A stretch of DNA of 64,000 nt from Abyssibacter profundi (GTDB lineage: Bacteria; Pseudomonadota; Gammaproteobacteria; Nevskiales; OUC007), in contig NZ_QEQK01000007.1 in NCBI RefSeq assembly GCF_003151135.1, forward strand, positions 144,501 to 208,500, given 5' to 3'. The notes under the pieces were generated by a model. That model worked only from the letters and a program-made list of their open reading frames with translations. It was not told the origin of the DNA and did no database searches. Shown here piece by piece: positions 47,640 to 57,402 of this stretch; position 1 is the first letter of the stretch, and every line of letters begins with the position of its first letter. Both the position numbers and the translations under genes were made by a program.

Positions 47640-48611
47640 TCAGGCAGATGCCATGCTGTTCGGTAATCGCCGGGTCGGCGGCAGTCGCACCTGCACAGAA
47701 TTACCACCGCTGCGCTGCGCCTGCTCCAGCGCTGCCTCGGCCATCGACATCAGACGATGCACGGACAGCTCATCGATCTGAGCCTCGTGCTCGATGGATG
47801 TCAGGCCGACGGAAACCGTGACGCGACGTTGCGAGATGCCGCAGGGCATGGCCGCGACGGCCTGACGAATCGACTCGGCATGCCGCTGCGCCTTCTCATC
47901 CTGCATGCCGCGCAGCGCCACGGCGATGCGCCCGCCACCGAAATGGTAGCTGGTATCGCCCGAGCGCCGCGTCCGCTCCGAAATAACGCGCGCAAGGGCC
48001 TGCAGCAGGTCTTCCACGTCACCGTCCTGATCAAAGGCGTCAAACTCATCAACGCCGATGAGCAACAGACTGAATGGCAACCGGGCGCGCAGCCCACGAC
48101 CCCACTCGCTGACGAACTGTTCCTCGAACAGGCGGCGAGTGAACAAATCGGTTGCCGGGTCACGCACGCTGCGGTGCCGCATCAACAGGGCGTCTTCGAT
48201 GAGGCGCGCACCATCCACCAAGGCACGCCGAACGACGGGTGTACCCAGATCAAGCCGGCGCGAGGAATACACGCTCAGAACCCCCACCAGTGCACCGGTG
48301 GCGTCAACAACGGGCTCTCCTGCGCAGACCTGCGCCAGCGGCACACGTGGTCCGGCGGATTCGCTCGTCGAGTCCGGCGCCCAGATCACGGTTTCTTCGG
48401 CCTGCCGCACGCGCTGACTCAGCGCGTGCTCGGGATCAATGCTGGCCACCCCGCCTCCGTGTGCGGCCGCGATCATCCATTGAGGCCCCTCGGCCATCGT
48501 GAGCGATGCGTATTCGCAGCCGGTCGCCAGCGCCGTCATACGAACCACGCGCTCAAGCGTGAAGTCTTTGTGCGCGTTGCCCCCGATTTGTGCCTCCGGT
48601 TGGCTCTGCAT
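47640..48611 (-). CDS. GAF domain protein with degenerate GGDEF domain
   Basis: 323 residues from the ATG at 48611; the frame extends to 48677 without family support. N-terminal GAF domain (VRMTALATGCEYASLTMAEG, then VVDATGALVGVLSVYSSRRL). The GGDEF domain has lost its catalytic sequence: HFGGGRIAV in place of GGDEF, so cyclase activity is not expected. The RxxD inhibitory-site residues are still there (RSGD, five residues before the GGG). It may sense cyclic di-GMP. Confidence 0.8.
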   Translation of the reverse strand: MQSQPEAQIGGNAHKDFTLERVVRMTALATGCEYASLTMAEGPQWMIAAAHGGGVASIDPEHALSQRVRQAEETVIWAPDSTSESAGPRVPLAQVCAGEPVVDATGALVGVLSVYSSRRLDLGTPVVRRALVDGARLIEDALLMRHRSVRDPATDLFTRRLFEEQFVSEWGRGLRARLPFSLLLIGVDEFDAFDQDGDVEDLLQALARVISERTRRSGDTSYHFGGGRIAVALRGMQDEKAQRHAESIRQAVAAMPCGISQRRVTVSVGLTSIEHEAQIDELSVHRLMSMAEAALEQAQRSGGNSVQVRLPPTRRLPNSMASA

Positions 48612-48855
48612 TACGGCCACTCCCTCGTTTGGTCCCTGGCTCCATCGTGACCGCTGCCCTGCTCGCAGCGCAACCATGCGTAGGACAGCTAACCAATCCG
48701 CTGGCCGAGCGTTTACTCTCTGGACATGGATGGGATTTATCTCCCTTTACCCGGCGGATTTCAAGGCTCGTTGAATGGTGTAGGGTCCGGTGAAACCGGC
48801 TTTCCCCCTTTGGACCCCTCCGTGCTTTCGCATCGAGTTCGTTAAAACATCACCG

Positions 48856-50025
48856 ATGCCCAAACGCCTGCCTCAGTGGTTCCAAACGCATTTTCTGCAG
48901 ATCGACGCGGATCGGGAACACGCGTTCAAGCGTTCGTTTCTGCACTCGGGCCGTGGCCGCCGCGAGCTCGGCATCGTGCTGTTGCTGCTCCTTGTCCCCA
49001 CGCTACCTTGGTACGGCCCGCACCTACTTGCCATACCCGAGTCGGTGTTCGCCGCCCTGCCCGTCGCGCTTCAGTGGGCAAGCCTGATCACCGCTTTGCT
49101 TGCGCTGGTGGTCAACCGCCTCGCCCGCGGTCATCTGCGCGTGGTGCTGACCGTGGCGACGATGAATCTGGTCGCCATCATCTTTCTCACCGCACTGCGC
49201 GTGGTGGGCAGCCACCAGGGGTTCGAGATTCCGATTGCGATTCAAGCCACCCTGGTTGTGGGTGTCGGCGTGATGGCCGGCATGACCGCCCGCCACAATC
49301 TGGTGTTCTTCGGTACCGTGCTGCTGGGTATGACCGTGGCCGAGCTGTGGTGGGTGGAGAACCCCAGCAACCAAGTCATCGAAATCTACGCCATTGTGAT
49401 GATCAGCGGAATCAGCCTGATCGGCGCGCTGGCTGTGGAACATGCCGCGCGCGGCGCCTGGAAAGATCAGGCCTCGCTGGCCTACCGCGCCAACTACGAT
49501 GATCTCACCGGCCTGGCCACGCGGGCATTTTTTAGAGAACAAATCGAGTCGCTGTTAAGAGCCGCCCGCCGCGACGAGCGACCGGTGGCGCTGGCCATTG
49601 TCGATATCGACCATTTCAAGGCCATCAACGACACCCACGGGCATCTGGTCGGTGATGAGGTCATCCGTAGTGTCGCCGAGGAAATACGCCTGCTCTGCCG
49701 CCGATCCACCGATCTGGCCGCACGATTGGGAGGAGAGGAATATGCGCTGTTTCTCTACGGTGCGGATGCGCCCGATGCCCAGCGACTGCTCACCGAACTG
49801 CTCGATCGCATCCGCGCCTTGCGGTTTCACGACACCAACGGCCGCCCCCTGTCCCTCAAAACCACGGCAAGCTGTGGTCTGGTGACCGCGCCGCCGGGCA
49901 TGACGGTGACGCGCAACGGCCTGCTGCTGTCTGCCGACAGTCAGCTCTATGTGGCCAAGCGGTCCGGCCGCGATCGGTTGAGCTGGGAACTCTACAAAGG
50001 TGAAACCATCAGCCACACCCGCTAG
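48856..50025 (+). CDS. Membrane diguanylate cyclase (GGDEF)
   Basis: 389 residues. About six TM helices in the first 200 residues (ELGIVLLLLLVPTLPWYGPH onward), then a GGDEF domain with LGGEEYALF as active site and RSTD as RxxD inhibitory site. Other conserved parts: DDLTGLATRAFFREQIESLL and VDIDHFKAINDTHGHLVGDE. Should be catalytically competent. Divergent from the degenerate GAF-GGDEF gene. Confidence 0.93.
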   Translation: MPKRLPQWFQTHFLQIDADREHAFKRSFLHSGRGRRELGIVLLLLLVPTLPWYGPHLLAIPESVFAALPVALQWASLITALLALVVNRLARGHLRVVLTVATMNLVAIIFLTALRVVGSHQGFEIPIAIQATLVVGVGVMAGMTARHNLVFFGTVLLGMTVAELWWVENPSNQVIEIYAIVMISGISLIGALAVEHAARGAWKDQASLAYRANYDDLTGLATRAFFREQIESLLRAARRDERPVALAIVDIDHFKAINDTHGHLVGDEVIRSVAEEIRLLCRRSTDLAARLGGEEYALFLYGADAPDAQRLLTELLDRIRALRFHDTNGRPLSLKTTASCGLVTAPPGMTVTRNGLLLSADSQLYVAKRSGRDRLSWELYKGETISHTR

Positions 50026-50040
50026 GGAAGCCCCCGACGA

Positions 50041-51174
50041 CTAGCGCGGCTCCACCACCACCCGATCGCCGCCCTGCTGCCGGGCCAATGCCAGCGCATG
50101 CTCCGCTTGCAGCAGGACGCGCTCCAGTCGGTCCGACTGGCGTCCCTCGTAATCGCTGATGCCGATGCTTGCGGTCAGCACGTCACCCTCCAACGGAATC
50201 ATGCGCAGACGGTATTGCAGCCGGGCGGCGTGCTGGGCGGCGGATTCACGGGAGGTGTCGGGCAGCAACATGACAAATCGCTGCCCAGCCCAGCGGGCGG
50301 CCAGATCGGAACTGCGTGCCTGCGTATGCATGACCTCACCGATAGCACGGAGCAACGCGTCGGTCGCGTCCGGGCCCAGCCGGTCGGCGAGCCCGTCGAA
50401 CTGATCCAGCTCGATGGTCATGACCGCCAGCGGGTGACCATTGCGTCGCGCCTGGTTCAGACAGCGCTCAGCCTGATGCATCAGCTCACTGCGATTCAGC
50501 AAGCCGGTCAATGCATCGGTCACGGCCAGGCCGGCCAATGCGGCATTCGCCTGTTCCAAGGCCTCAGATCGGGCATCGAGATCGGCACCTAGCGCGTCCA
50601 GTACATCCAGCCGCTCCATGACCAAGGCGGTGAACTCGGCCAGCGTGCCCAGCAGCCAGCGCTCGTGTGGCCGGGGTGTCCGCGGCGTCGACCAATAGCA
50701 GCCGATCGCGCCCACAGGCGCGTCAAGCTGGATCGGGGTCACCACCAGCCCGCGGACGAAGGTGGAGCGGTAAAGCGTCTGCGGCACCCGATCATCGGCA
50801 TGCGCATCGGGAATGATCACGACCTCGCCCTGCAGCATGGCCCAACCGCTGACGCAGGCCCTGAGTGGAAATCGCCGCCCTTTCCAAAGCGGCGCGACCG
50901 CGTCTTCCTCGACGTAGCAGCATTGGCCCTCTGCGCGCATGACAAAGCAAGCACCCTGCGCATCCAGGCAGGTACGCACCGATCGACAGACCGCGGTTTG
51001 CAGGTCGGCCAATGTTGGGGCCTGGAACAAGCGGGGTACGGCCTGCAGCAAGGTCTGCATGGATCGCAGGCAGGCGGGCTGATCGGCCGCCGGCACCTCC
51101 GGTGGCATCAACCGAGTTGGACTGGCAGCGACGGTTTTCAATCCCACCTCCCCGCGCGCGTTGGCTGCGTCCAT
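50041..51174 (-). CDS. GAF domain protein with degenerate GGDEF domain
   Basis: 377 residues. N-terminal GAF-like region (residues 35-190), then a GGDEF domain: VTDALTGLLNRSELMHQAER and IELDQFDGLADRLGPDATDA. The active site is WAGQRFVML, so the GGDEF motif is lost, but RSSD (RxxD) remains five residues before it. Predicted to bind rather than make cyclic di-GMP. It is 16 bases from the convergent cyclase gene. Confidence 0.8.
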   Translation of the reverse strand: MDAANARGEVGLKTVAASPTRLMPPEVPAADQPACLRSMQTLLQAVPRLFQAPTLADLQTAVCRSVRTCLDAQGACFVMRAEGQCCYVEEDAVAPLWKGRRFPLRACVSGWAMLQGEVVIIPDAHADDRVPQTLYRSTFVRGLVVTPIQLDAPVGAIGCYWSTPRTPRPHERWLLGTLAEFTALVMERLDVLDALGADLDARSEALEQANAALAGLAVTDALTGLLNRSELMHQAERCLNQARRNGHPLAVMTIELDQFDGLADRLGPDATDALLRAIGEVMHTQARSSDLAARWAGQRFVMLLPDTSRESAAQHAARLQYRLRMIPLEGDVLTASIGISDYEGRQSDRLERVLLQAEHALALARQQGGDRVVVEPR

Positions 51175-51262
51175 GCAGCAATGCTGCCGAGCTTAGTCCG
51201 CCCTGAGTCCTGAGCAAGCCGCAACGGGGAGTTTCCGACAAACGCGCGACCGAGGCCGACCC

Positions 51263-52189
51263 CTACCGCAAGCTGGCGCCCAGAAAATCGAGCAACATGT
51301 CCCAGGACCGACCACCGGGCAGCACCGCGTCGAAGTGTCCCTCGCCGGCGACCACCCGCAGCTGCACCGGATCGTTCTCGAGCATGGCGGCATGCGCAAA
51401 CGCCTCCACGGACTCGGGCGCCACGATCTCGTCCTGCCCTCCGCTGATCAACAACACCGGCACGCGCAGGGGCAATCGGTCCATGGGTGAAACCGCCGCG
51501 TAGCGATCTCCGACAGTCGCGGGCGTACCGCCCATCACCCTGTCCACTGCAGCGTGGCAACTGCGCTCCGGGCCGACACGGTAGGCCGCCAGGTCGGTAA
51601 TCGGCGCGATCCCGACCACCGCGCGAACCGGCAGCGGCGCATCGGCGGGTAGCGGACCATGCGGGTCGTCGCGCGTCGCGGCCCACAGCGCCATCTGCCC
51701 GCCTGCGGAGTGACCCAGTACGGCGACGCGTGACAGATCCAGTGGCTGGCTGTCACCCAGTGTCTGCAGGTGATCGATCGCAGCACCCGCATCCAGGAAC
51801 GTGCCCGGCCACCCTCCATCCGGATCGCCAATGCGTCGGTATTCGATGGACCAGGTGGCATAGCCGGCGTCGGTGAGACCAGCGGCCAGATGACTGAAAT
51901 ATTCCAGGCTGAACTGGGACAGCCAACAGCCTCCGTGTATCAGGACCACGACCGGATGCGGCCCGGCACCGGCCGGCAGTCGGAGTTCACCGAACTGCTG
52001 TGGGGCCGGCCCGTACGCCAGCCGTTGACCAGGGGGCGGCTGCGGCATCGCCGATAAGACAGACCAGGCCAGGGGTGTTGCGGTGGCGGGCGCCGCCGTC
52101 TCGGCAACCGGCGCCACGGGCGTGCGGCTGGCGCAGCCCACCAGCCCGAACAGGAATAGGCCCGCGGCCAGAGATCGGATCCAGGACAT
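51263..52189 (-). CDS. Lipoprotein alpha/beta hydrolase (possible kynurenine formamidase)
   Basis: 308 residues. Lipobox VGC (LFLFGLVGCASRTPV). BD-FAE/esterase fold: VVVLIHGGCWLSQFSLEYFS, nucleophile GHSAGGQMAL, Asp in SGGQDEIVAP and His in GEGHFDAVLPG. It begins 3 bases after the kynureninase stop, so it is cotranscribed with it. A BNA7/KynB-like formamidase activity is plausible, but the lipoprotein signal would place it outside the cytoplasm, which argues for caution. Confidence 0.8.
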   Translation of the reverse strand: MSWIRSLAAGLFLFGLVGCASRTPVAPVAETAAPATATPLAWSVLSAMPQPPPGQRLAYGPAPQQFGELRLPAGAGPHPVVVLIHGGCWLSQFSLEYFSHLAAGLTDAGYATWSIEYRRIGDPDGGWPGTFLDAGAAIDHLQTLGDSQPLDLSRVAVLGHSAGGQMALWAATRDDPHGPLPADAPLPVRAVVGIAPITDLAAYRVGPERSCHAAVDRVMGGTPATVGDRYAAVSPMDRLPLRVPVLLISGGQDEIVAPESVEAFAHAAMLENDPVQLRVVAGEGHFDAVLPGGRSWDMLLDFLGASLR

Positions 52190-52192
52190 ACG

Positions 52193-53428
52193 TCAGGTGA
52201 CTCGTTGTTGTGCTTGAAACCGGGCATCCCGCCACCGGCCAGATGCCATGATCTGCGCCAGACGTGCCCCCGCATCCCAGACATCGACATGGCGCAGGTA
52301 CAACGGCGTCAGCCCGAAGCGCAGTATGTCCGGGGTGCGGAAATCGCCGATCACACCCGCCTCGATCAAGGCCTGGCAGATCGGCCAAGCATCCGGATGA
52401 CGACAACTGACCTGGCTGCCACGACGCACCGGATCGCGGGGGGTCACCAGTTCGAATCCAGCATCGGCCAGCGGCCCGTCGATCCACGCTGCCAGCCCAT
52501 CGAACAAGGCGGCGGACTTCTCCGCCACATCGGAGATCGACACCGAATCCCAGACCGACAACGCGCCTTCCAGACTCCGCATCCCGATGACGCCGGGCGT
52601 GCCCACCTGCCAGCGATCCACCCCCGCCGCAGGTTCGTAAACATCATCGAATTCAAATGGCCGCGCATGACCAAACCAGCCACAAATCGGATTCTCGAGC
52701 ACGGGCTGTAGCCCCGGCGCCACATAGAGAAATGCCGGGGCACCTGGGCCACCATTCAAGAATTTGTAGCCGCAGCCAATCGCGAGATCGACGTCATCGC
52801 CGGCCAGATTCAGCGGGACGGCACCGGCCGAATGGGCCAGATCCCACAACACCAGAGCGCCGCATGCGTGGGCGCGGCGGGTCACGGCGGCCATGTCATG
52901 TCTTGCCCCCGTCCGATAATGCACGTGGCTGAGCACCACCACGGCCACCGTCTCGTCGATGGCCTGCTCGATCTCATCAAACGCAACCCGTCGCACTCCA
53001 TGCGTTGCACCTGCCCGGGTCGCCGCGTCGGTGATGTACAGATCGGTGGGAAAGTTGCCGGCCTCGGTCAGCACCGTGCGGCGCCCGGACTGGAGGGCTA
53101 GCGCCGCCACAAGCAGTTTGTAGAGGTTGATTGACGTGGAATCAGCCACCCGTATGTCCTGTTCGGCGGCGCCGAGCAGGTCCGCCAAGCGCCGACCGCA
53201 ACGCTGAGGCAGGTCAACCCATCCAGCGGTATTCCAGCTTCGGATCAGGCCACGGCCCCACTCGTCTCCGATACAGGTCTGCGCCGCATCACGCGCCGCG
53301 TGAGACAGCGGACCCAGGGAGTTGCCATCGAGATAGATCATGCCTTCGGGTAGCTCGAACTGGTCCCGATGGGCGCGCAAGGGATCGACGGCGTCGAGCG
53401 CCGCCGCTTCTTCTCGACTCATCAGCAT
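52193..53428 (-). CDS. kynU: Kynureninase KynU
   Basis: 411 residues from the ATG at 53428. PLP enzyme that splits kynurenine (or hydroxykynurenine) to anthranilate and alanine. The family motifs are all present: IYLDGNSLGPLSHAARDA, VADSTSINLYKLLVAALAL, ALVLWDLAHSAGAVPLNL and the PLP-lysine region IGCGYKFLNGGPGAPAFLYV. No other tryptophan-catabolic gene is in the window except perhaps the neighbouring hydrolase. Confidence 0.95.
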   Translation of the reverse strand: MLMSREEAAALDAVDPLRAHRDQFELPEGMIYLDGNSLGPLSHAARDAAQTCIGDEWGRGLIRSWNTAGWVDLPQRCGRRLADLLGAAEQDIRVADSTSINLYKLLVAALALQSGRRTVLTEAGNFPTDLYITDAATRAGATHGVRRVAFDEIEQAIDETVAVVVLSHVHYRTGARHDMAAVTRRAHACGALVLWDLAHSAGAVPLNLAGDDVDLAIGCGYKFLNGGPGAPAFLYVAPGLQPVLENPICGWFGHARPFEFDDVYEPAAGVDRWQVGTPGVIGMRSLEGALSVWDSVSISDVAEKSAALFDGLAAWIDGPLADAGFELVTPRDPVRRGSQVSCRHPDAWPICQALIEAGVIGDFRTPDILRFGLTPLYLRHVDVWDAGARLAQIMASGRWRDARFQAQQRVT

Positions 53429-53535
53429 TCGCGAAAGATGCGGCGGCCTGCGTGCCAGCGCAAGTCTGCGCACCCCACGGTTCGCCGCAGTAGGAGTCCG
53501 TGCGTGGTGAATCCCGCTTCGGCGATACTGGCCGC

Positions 53536-54729
53536 ATGCACCTCGACCCGCTCATGCTGAAACTGGTCGCCGCGCTGCTGGTTATTCTGGTGGTGGGTTT
53601 GGGGTTGCGTATCTTGAAACAGCCCCATGTCGTCGGTTATCTGCTCGCGGGCGTCATCCTCGGACCGCATGGACTAAGCCTGGTTGCCGACCAGCATGCG
53701 GTCGCGCGCCTGGGCGAGTTCGGGGTGATCTTCCTGCTCTTCTTCATCGGGATGGAGGCTTCACCCAAGCGGCTGATCGCCAACTGGCGGGTCACCGTCA
53801 TTGGGACTTTCATCCAGATCAGCGCATCCGTCGGCATGATCTGGATCGTCGGCGCCATGGTCGGCTGGTCCATCGCGCGCATCGTCCTGCTGGGCTTTGT
53901 CATCAGCCTGTCCAGCACGGCGGTGGTGCTCAACTATCTGCACGACTCCGGGCGGCTGCGCACCAAAGTCGGCGAGGACTCCATCGGCGTGCTGCTGGCA
54001 CAAGACCTGGCCATCATCCCCATGCTGGTGGTCATCGGCATTCTCGGCGGCGGGCAGCCCGACCCGCACACCATCTCGCTGCAGGCCATCGGCATCGTGC
54101 TGGTCGCCGGGTTACTCGTGTGGATGGTTCGCAGCGACCGTGTCCGGCTGCCGTTGGGCGCCCGGTTGCGGGCAGATAAGGAACTGCAGGTCTTCGTCGC
54201 GGTGCTGATCTGTCTGGGCCTGGCCCTCATTACCGGTCTGTTTGACCTGTCGACCGCGCTGGGTGCATTTCTGGCTGGCATGCTGGTGGGCGCGGCCAAG
54301 GAAACCCACTGGGTTCATCAGCGACTGGAACCGTTTCGTGTGGTCTTCGTCGCGATATTCTTTGTCTCGATCGGCATGCTGCTCGACCTCGGATTCGTTC
54401 TTGAGCACTGGGCCATGGTGGTAGCGCTGCTCCTCACCGTGCTGGTCACCAAGACCGGCATCAATGCGGTCATGTTCCGCTCGCTGGGCGACACTTGGCG
54501 GCATGCCGTTCTGGCTGGCGCCGTACTTGCGCAGATCGGCGAGTTCAGCTTTGTGCTGGCTGCAGCCGGTGCTCGCACAAACCTGATTACCGACTTCGCG
54601 TACCAGGTCGCAATCTCGGTCATCGCGCTCAGCCTGCTGGTGAGCCCGGCGTGGATTGGAGGCACCCTGCGACTGCTGAAGCGGAACAAGGCCAGGGCGG
54701 CGCAACGGGCAGCAAACGCCCAAAATTGA
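53536..54729 (+). CDS. CPA2-family monovalent cation/H+ antiporter (KefB/GerN-like)
   Basis: 397 residues, about 12 TM helices. Na+/H+-exchanger domain of the CPA2 type: QPHVVGYLLAGVILGPHGLS, GEFGVIFLLFFIGMEASPKR, VISLSSTAVVLNYLHDSG and GEDSIGVLLAQDLAIIPMLV, which holds the cation-site QD/A pattern of Kef/GerN. There is no C-terminal TrkA-N/RCK domain, so it is a short form. Could move K+ or Na+ against protons. Confidence 0.88.
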   Translation: MHLDPLMLKLVAALLVILVVGLGLRILKQPHVVGYLLAGVILGPHGLSLVADQHAVARLGEFGVIFLLFFIGMEASPKRLIANWRVTVIGTFIQISASVGMIWIVGAMVGWSIARIVLLGFVISLSSTAVVLNYLHDSGRLRTKVGEDSIGVLLAQDLAIIPMLVVIGILGGGQPDPHTISLQAIGIVLVAGLLVWMVRSDRVRLPLGARLRADKELQVFVAVLICLGLALITGLFDLSTALGAFLAGMLVGAAKETHWVHQRLEPFRVVFVAIFFVSIGMLLDLGFVLEHWAMVVALLLTVLVTKTGINAVMFRSLGDTWRHAVLAGAVLAQIGEFSFVLAAAGARTNLITDFAYQVAISVIALSLLVSPAWIGGTLRLLKRNKARAAQRAANAQN

Positions 54730-55131
54730 ACAACCTCAATATGAACAACCCTCGCTCATTGCCCGATCTTGTCCAAATCACCTCGACCTGCTTGCGCCAT
54801 GGCGGGGCTTGGCAATCCCCCGTCACAACAGGCGATGTCGCTGATCAGCGACAACCCGCCTCGTCGCTGACGATGCGTGCACAGGCCGCGCAGATCTTTC
54901 AATGGACACTGAATGGGTTACTCACATTACGACCCTGCTTGCAAGCATTTCAGCAGCGCGGCCAATTAATATTAAATTCTTGTGAAGAAGCCACCTAACG
55001 TGCTGATTTTTATATCAATGCTGCGGAGCAAAAAGGTCACATTTTGTTCACATGGGTAGAAATCACCTCTTGACTTTCTCGCTGGCCAAAACTTTTCCCC
55101 AAAGTTATCCACAGCCTGTGTGGATTGCCTG
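54730..55131. other. priA upstream intergenic region
   Basis: About 400 bases; the second half is clearly AT-rich compared with its surroundings. An 85-codon frame from 54741 has no recognised family or ribosome site and is left out. DnaA-box-like sequences lie at the end, next to priA. Confidence 0.5.
55105..55127. promoter_or_regulatory. Inverted pair of DnaA boxes before priA
   Basis: TTATCCACA (55105-55113) matches the consensus DnaA box exactly. TGTGGATTG (55119-55127), 5 bases on, is a 7-of-9 inverted copy. The pair ends 4 bases before the priA start, so DnaA could control priA. Confidence 0.6.
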
Positions 55132-57303
55132 ATGTCCACGGGAGAATCATCCCGCACCGTCCAGGTGGCGGTCCCCACGCCGCTGTACCGATGCTTCGAC
55201 TACGACCTGTCAGCCGGTCAGTCCGCCCCTCCTGGCACACGTGTTCAGGTGCCCTTTGGACGCCGGCGCCTGGTCGGCGTCGTCACAAGCCAGGATGCGG
55301 CGGCGGATCAGCGGCCACGCAAGTGCGTCGAGGCTGTGCTCGATGACACACCGATTTTCGGCGCCGAGGATCGCGCGCTCATCGAATGGACCGCGCGCTA
55401 CTTCGCCGCCCCCATTGGCGAGGTGTACTCGCTAGCGCTGCCCGTACGTCTGCGCGCCGGTCAGTCCGCCGCCTGGTCAGCACCCCAGGCCTGGCGCCTG
55501 CGCGATGACCACCCCACCCCTGCCCGGCTGGGCCGCCGGCAACAGGCCGCGCTGGATGCCCTGCGGGATGGCGCATTGGGTGAAGACGAACTTCGCGCAC
55601 GCAGCGGATTGGACCGACGCGGCGTCGAGCGGCTCAGCGCCCTCAAGCTGATCACGGCCGCCGAAGACGCATCTCCCGCGGCCGCGGGCACCGCGGCGCG
55701 GCTCAGCGATGCCCAGGCCGCCGCCGTCGCCTCCCTGACCGCGCGCCTCGGTCAGTTCAGCGCCAGTCTGGTCGATGGTGTGACGGGGAGCGGCAAAACC
55801 GAGGTGTATCTGGCCGTAGCCGCCGAGGTCATCGCGCGGGGCGGCCAGGTGCTGGTGCTGGTGCCCGAGATCGGTCTGGTCAACAGCATGGCTGATCGCG
55901 TCCGGGCGCGTCTGGGACGGTCACCGCGTGTCCTGCACTCCGGCCTGTCAGACGGCGAACGGGCTGAACAATGGCTGGCGGCCCGTGCTGGGGCCGCCGA
56001 CGTGGTGATCGCCACACGTTCGGGTGTGTTTGTCCCGATGCCACGCCTCGGCCTGATCGTCGTCGATGAAGAACATGATGGCAGTTACAAACAGGAAGAC
56101 GGCTGTCGGTACTCGGCACGGGCCGTGGCGGTTTGGCGCGCCCGGCAGCGGGCGATTCCCATCGTGCTGGGCTCGGCAACGCCCAGTCTGGAATCGCTGC
56201 AACTGGTCCAGGCCGGCCAGTGCGAGCGTCTGGTTCTGCCGGGACGGGCAGGCGCCGCAGTCCTGCCCAGCGTCCGCCTGGTGGATGTCCGGGCCCATCA
56301 GCTTGAACACGGGCTGTGCCACGAATCGCTGACAGCCATGACCGAGCACCTGCAGGCCGGCGGGCAAGTGCTGGTCTTTCTCAATCGGCGCGGCTACGCA
56401 CCGGCCGTTCTTTGCCACAGCTGCGGCTGGGTTGCCGACTGCCATCGCTGCGACGCGCATCTAACGCTGCATCGCGCGCGCAATCGGCTGTGCTGCCACC
56501 ACTGCGGATTGGAAGCCGCCCCGCCGGACCGCTGTCCCGACTGTGGCGACCGCAACTTCGTCGGAGCCGGCGCAGGCACGGAACGCCTGGAGCACGCGCT
56601 GGCACGACGCTTTGCCGGGTTTCCGGTACTCCGCATTGATCGCGATACCACCCGACGGGTTGGCGAACTCGACGCCCGCCTGGCCCGGGCGGCCTCTGGT
56701 GAGGCGCGGATTCTGGTGGGCACGCAAATGTTGGCCAAGGGTCACAACTTTCCCAATCTAAGCCTCGTCGTCATCGTCGATGCTGACCAGGGCCTGTTCA
56801 GCGCCGATTTCCGTGCCGGCGAACGTATGGCGCAGGGAATTTTTCAGGTGGGTGGTCGTGCGGGCCGCGCGCAACGAGCGGGGGAAGTGCTGATCCAGAC
56901 ACACCACCCGGACCATCCACTACTGCAACAACTGGTCCGCGGCGATTACGGTGGATTTGCCCGGATGGCCTTGGCAGAGCGGCACGAAACCGCCCTGCCG
57001 CCGGCCAGTCACCTCGTCTTGCTGCGCGCCGAATCCACCGACACCGATCGACCGCTGGAGTGGTTACGCGAGGCGGCGACCGTGGGTCGACAGCTGTTTC
57101 ATGATTCCGTATCGATTTGGGATCCCACCCCCGCGCCGATGGCGCGTCGGGCCGGCCGACACCGTGCCCAGCTGTTGCTGGAATGTGCCCGCCGCGCCCC
57201 ATTGCAAAGCGGTTTACCCGCGTGGATTGAGGCCTTGGCCAACCTGCGCAACAGCCGCAAGCTGCGATGGAGTCTCGACGTCGATCCGCAGAGCATGCTC
57301 TAG
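55132..57303 (+). CDS. priA: Primosomal protein N' (PriA helicase)
   Basis: 723 residues. Replication-restart helicase. N-terminal DNA-binding domain (VQVAVPTPLYRCFDYDLSA), DEAD/DEAH-type helicase with Walker A GVTGSGKTEVYL and VVDEEHDGSYKQ, and the zinc-binding cluster CHSCGWVADCHRCDAHLTLH, CCHHCGLEA and CPDCGDRNF. The ATG at 55132 fits the family start; the TTG at 55120 is weaker. It is followed by argS and a SPOR protein, a known cell-division/replication neighbourhood. Confidence 0.96.
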   Translation: MSTGESSRTVQVAVPTPLYRCFDYDLSAGQSAPPGTRVQVPFGRRRLVGVVTSQDAAADQRPRKCVEAVLDDTPIFGAEDRALIEWTARYFAAPIGEVYSLALPVRLRAGQSAAWSAPQAWRLRDDHPTPARLGRRQQAALDALRDGALGEDELRARSGLDRRGVERLSALKLITAAEDASPAAAGTAARLSDAQAAAVASLTARLGQFSASLVDGVTGSGKTEVYLAVAAEVIARGGQVLVLVPEIGLVNSMADRVRARLGRSPRVLHSGLSDGERAEQWLAARAGAADVVIATRSGVFVPMPRLGLIVVDEEHDGSYKQEDGCRYSARAVAVWRARQRAIPIVLGSATPSLESLQLVQAGQCERLVLPGRAGAAVLPSVRLVDVRAHQLEHGLCHESLTAMTEHLQAGGQVLVFLNRRGYAPAVLCHSCGWVADCHRCDAHLTLHRARNRLCCHHCGLEAAPPDRCPDCGDRNFVGAGAGTERLEHALARRFAGFPVLRIDRDTTRRVGELDARLARAASGEARILVGTQMLAKGHNFPNLSLVVIVDADQGLFSADFRAGERMAQGIFQVGGRAGRAQRAGEVLIQTHHPDHPLLQQLVRGDYGGFARMALAERHETALPPASHLVLLRAESTDTDRPLEWLREAATVGRQLFHDSVSIWDPTPAPMARRAGRHRAQLLLECARRAPLQSGLPAWIEALANLRNSRKLRWSLDVDPQSML

Positions 57304-57402
57304 CGAACGCCCACGCAGTCCGTCCGGGGTCCCAGGCGCCACGCCGCGGAACCTGCGCTCAGGTTAGAATGCGCGGCCTTTTTTGAATGTTCGGGCACTT
57401 CG

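Noticed and set aside
54741-54998. 85-codon frame before priA
   Set aside because: No ribosome site, no family and the region is AT-rich and regulatory in appearance.
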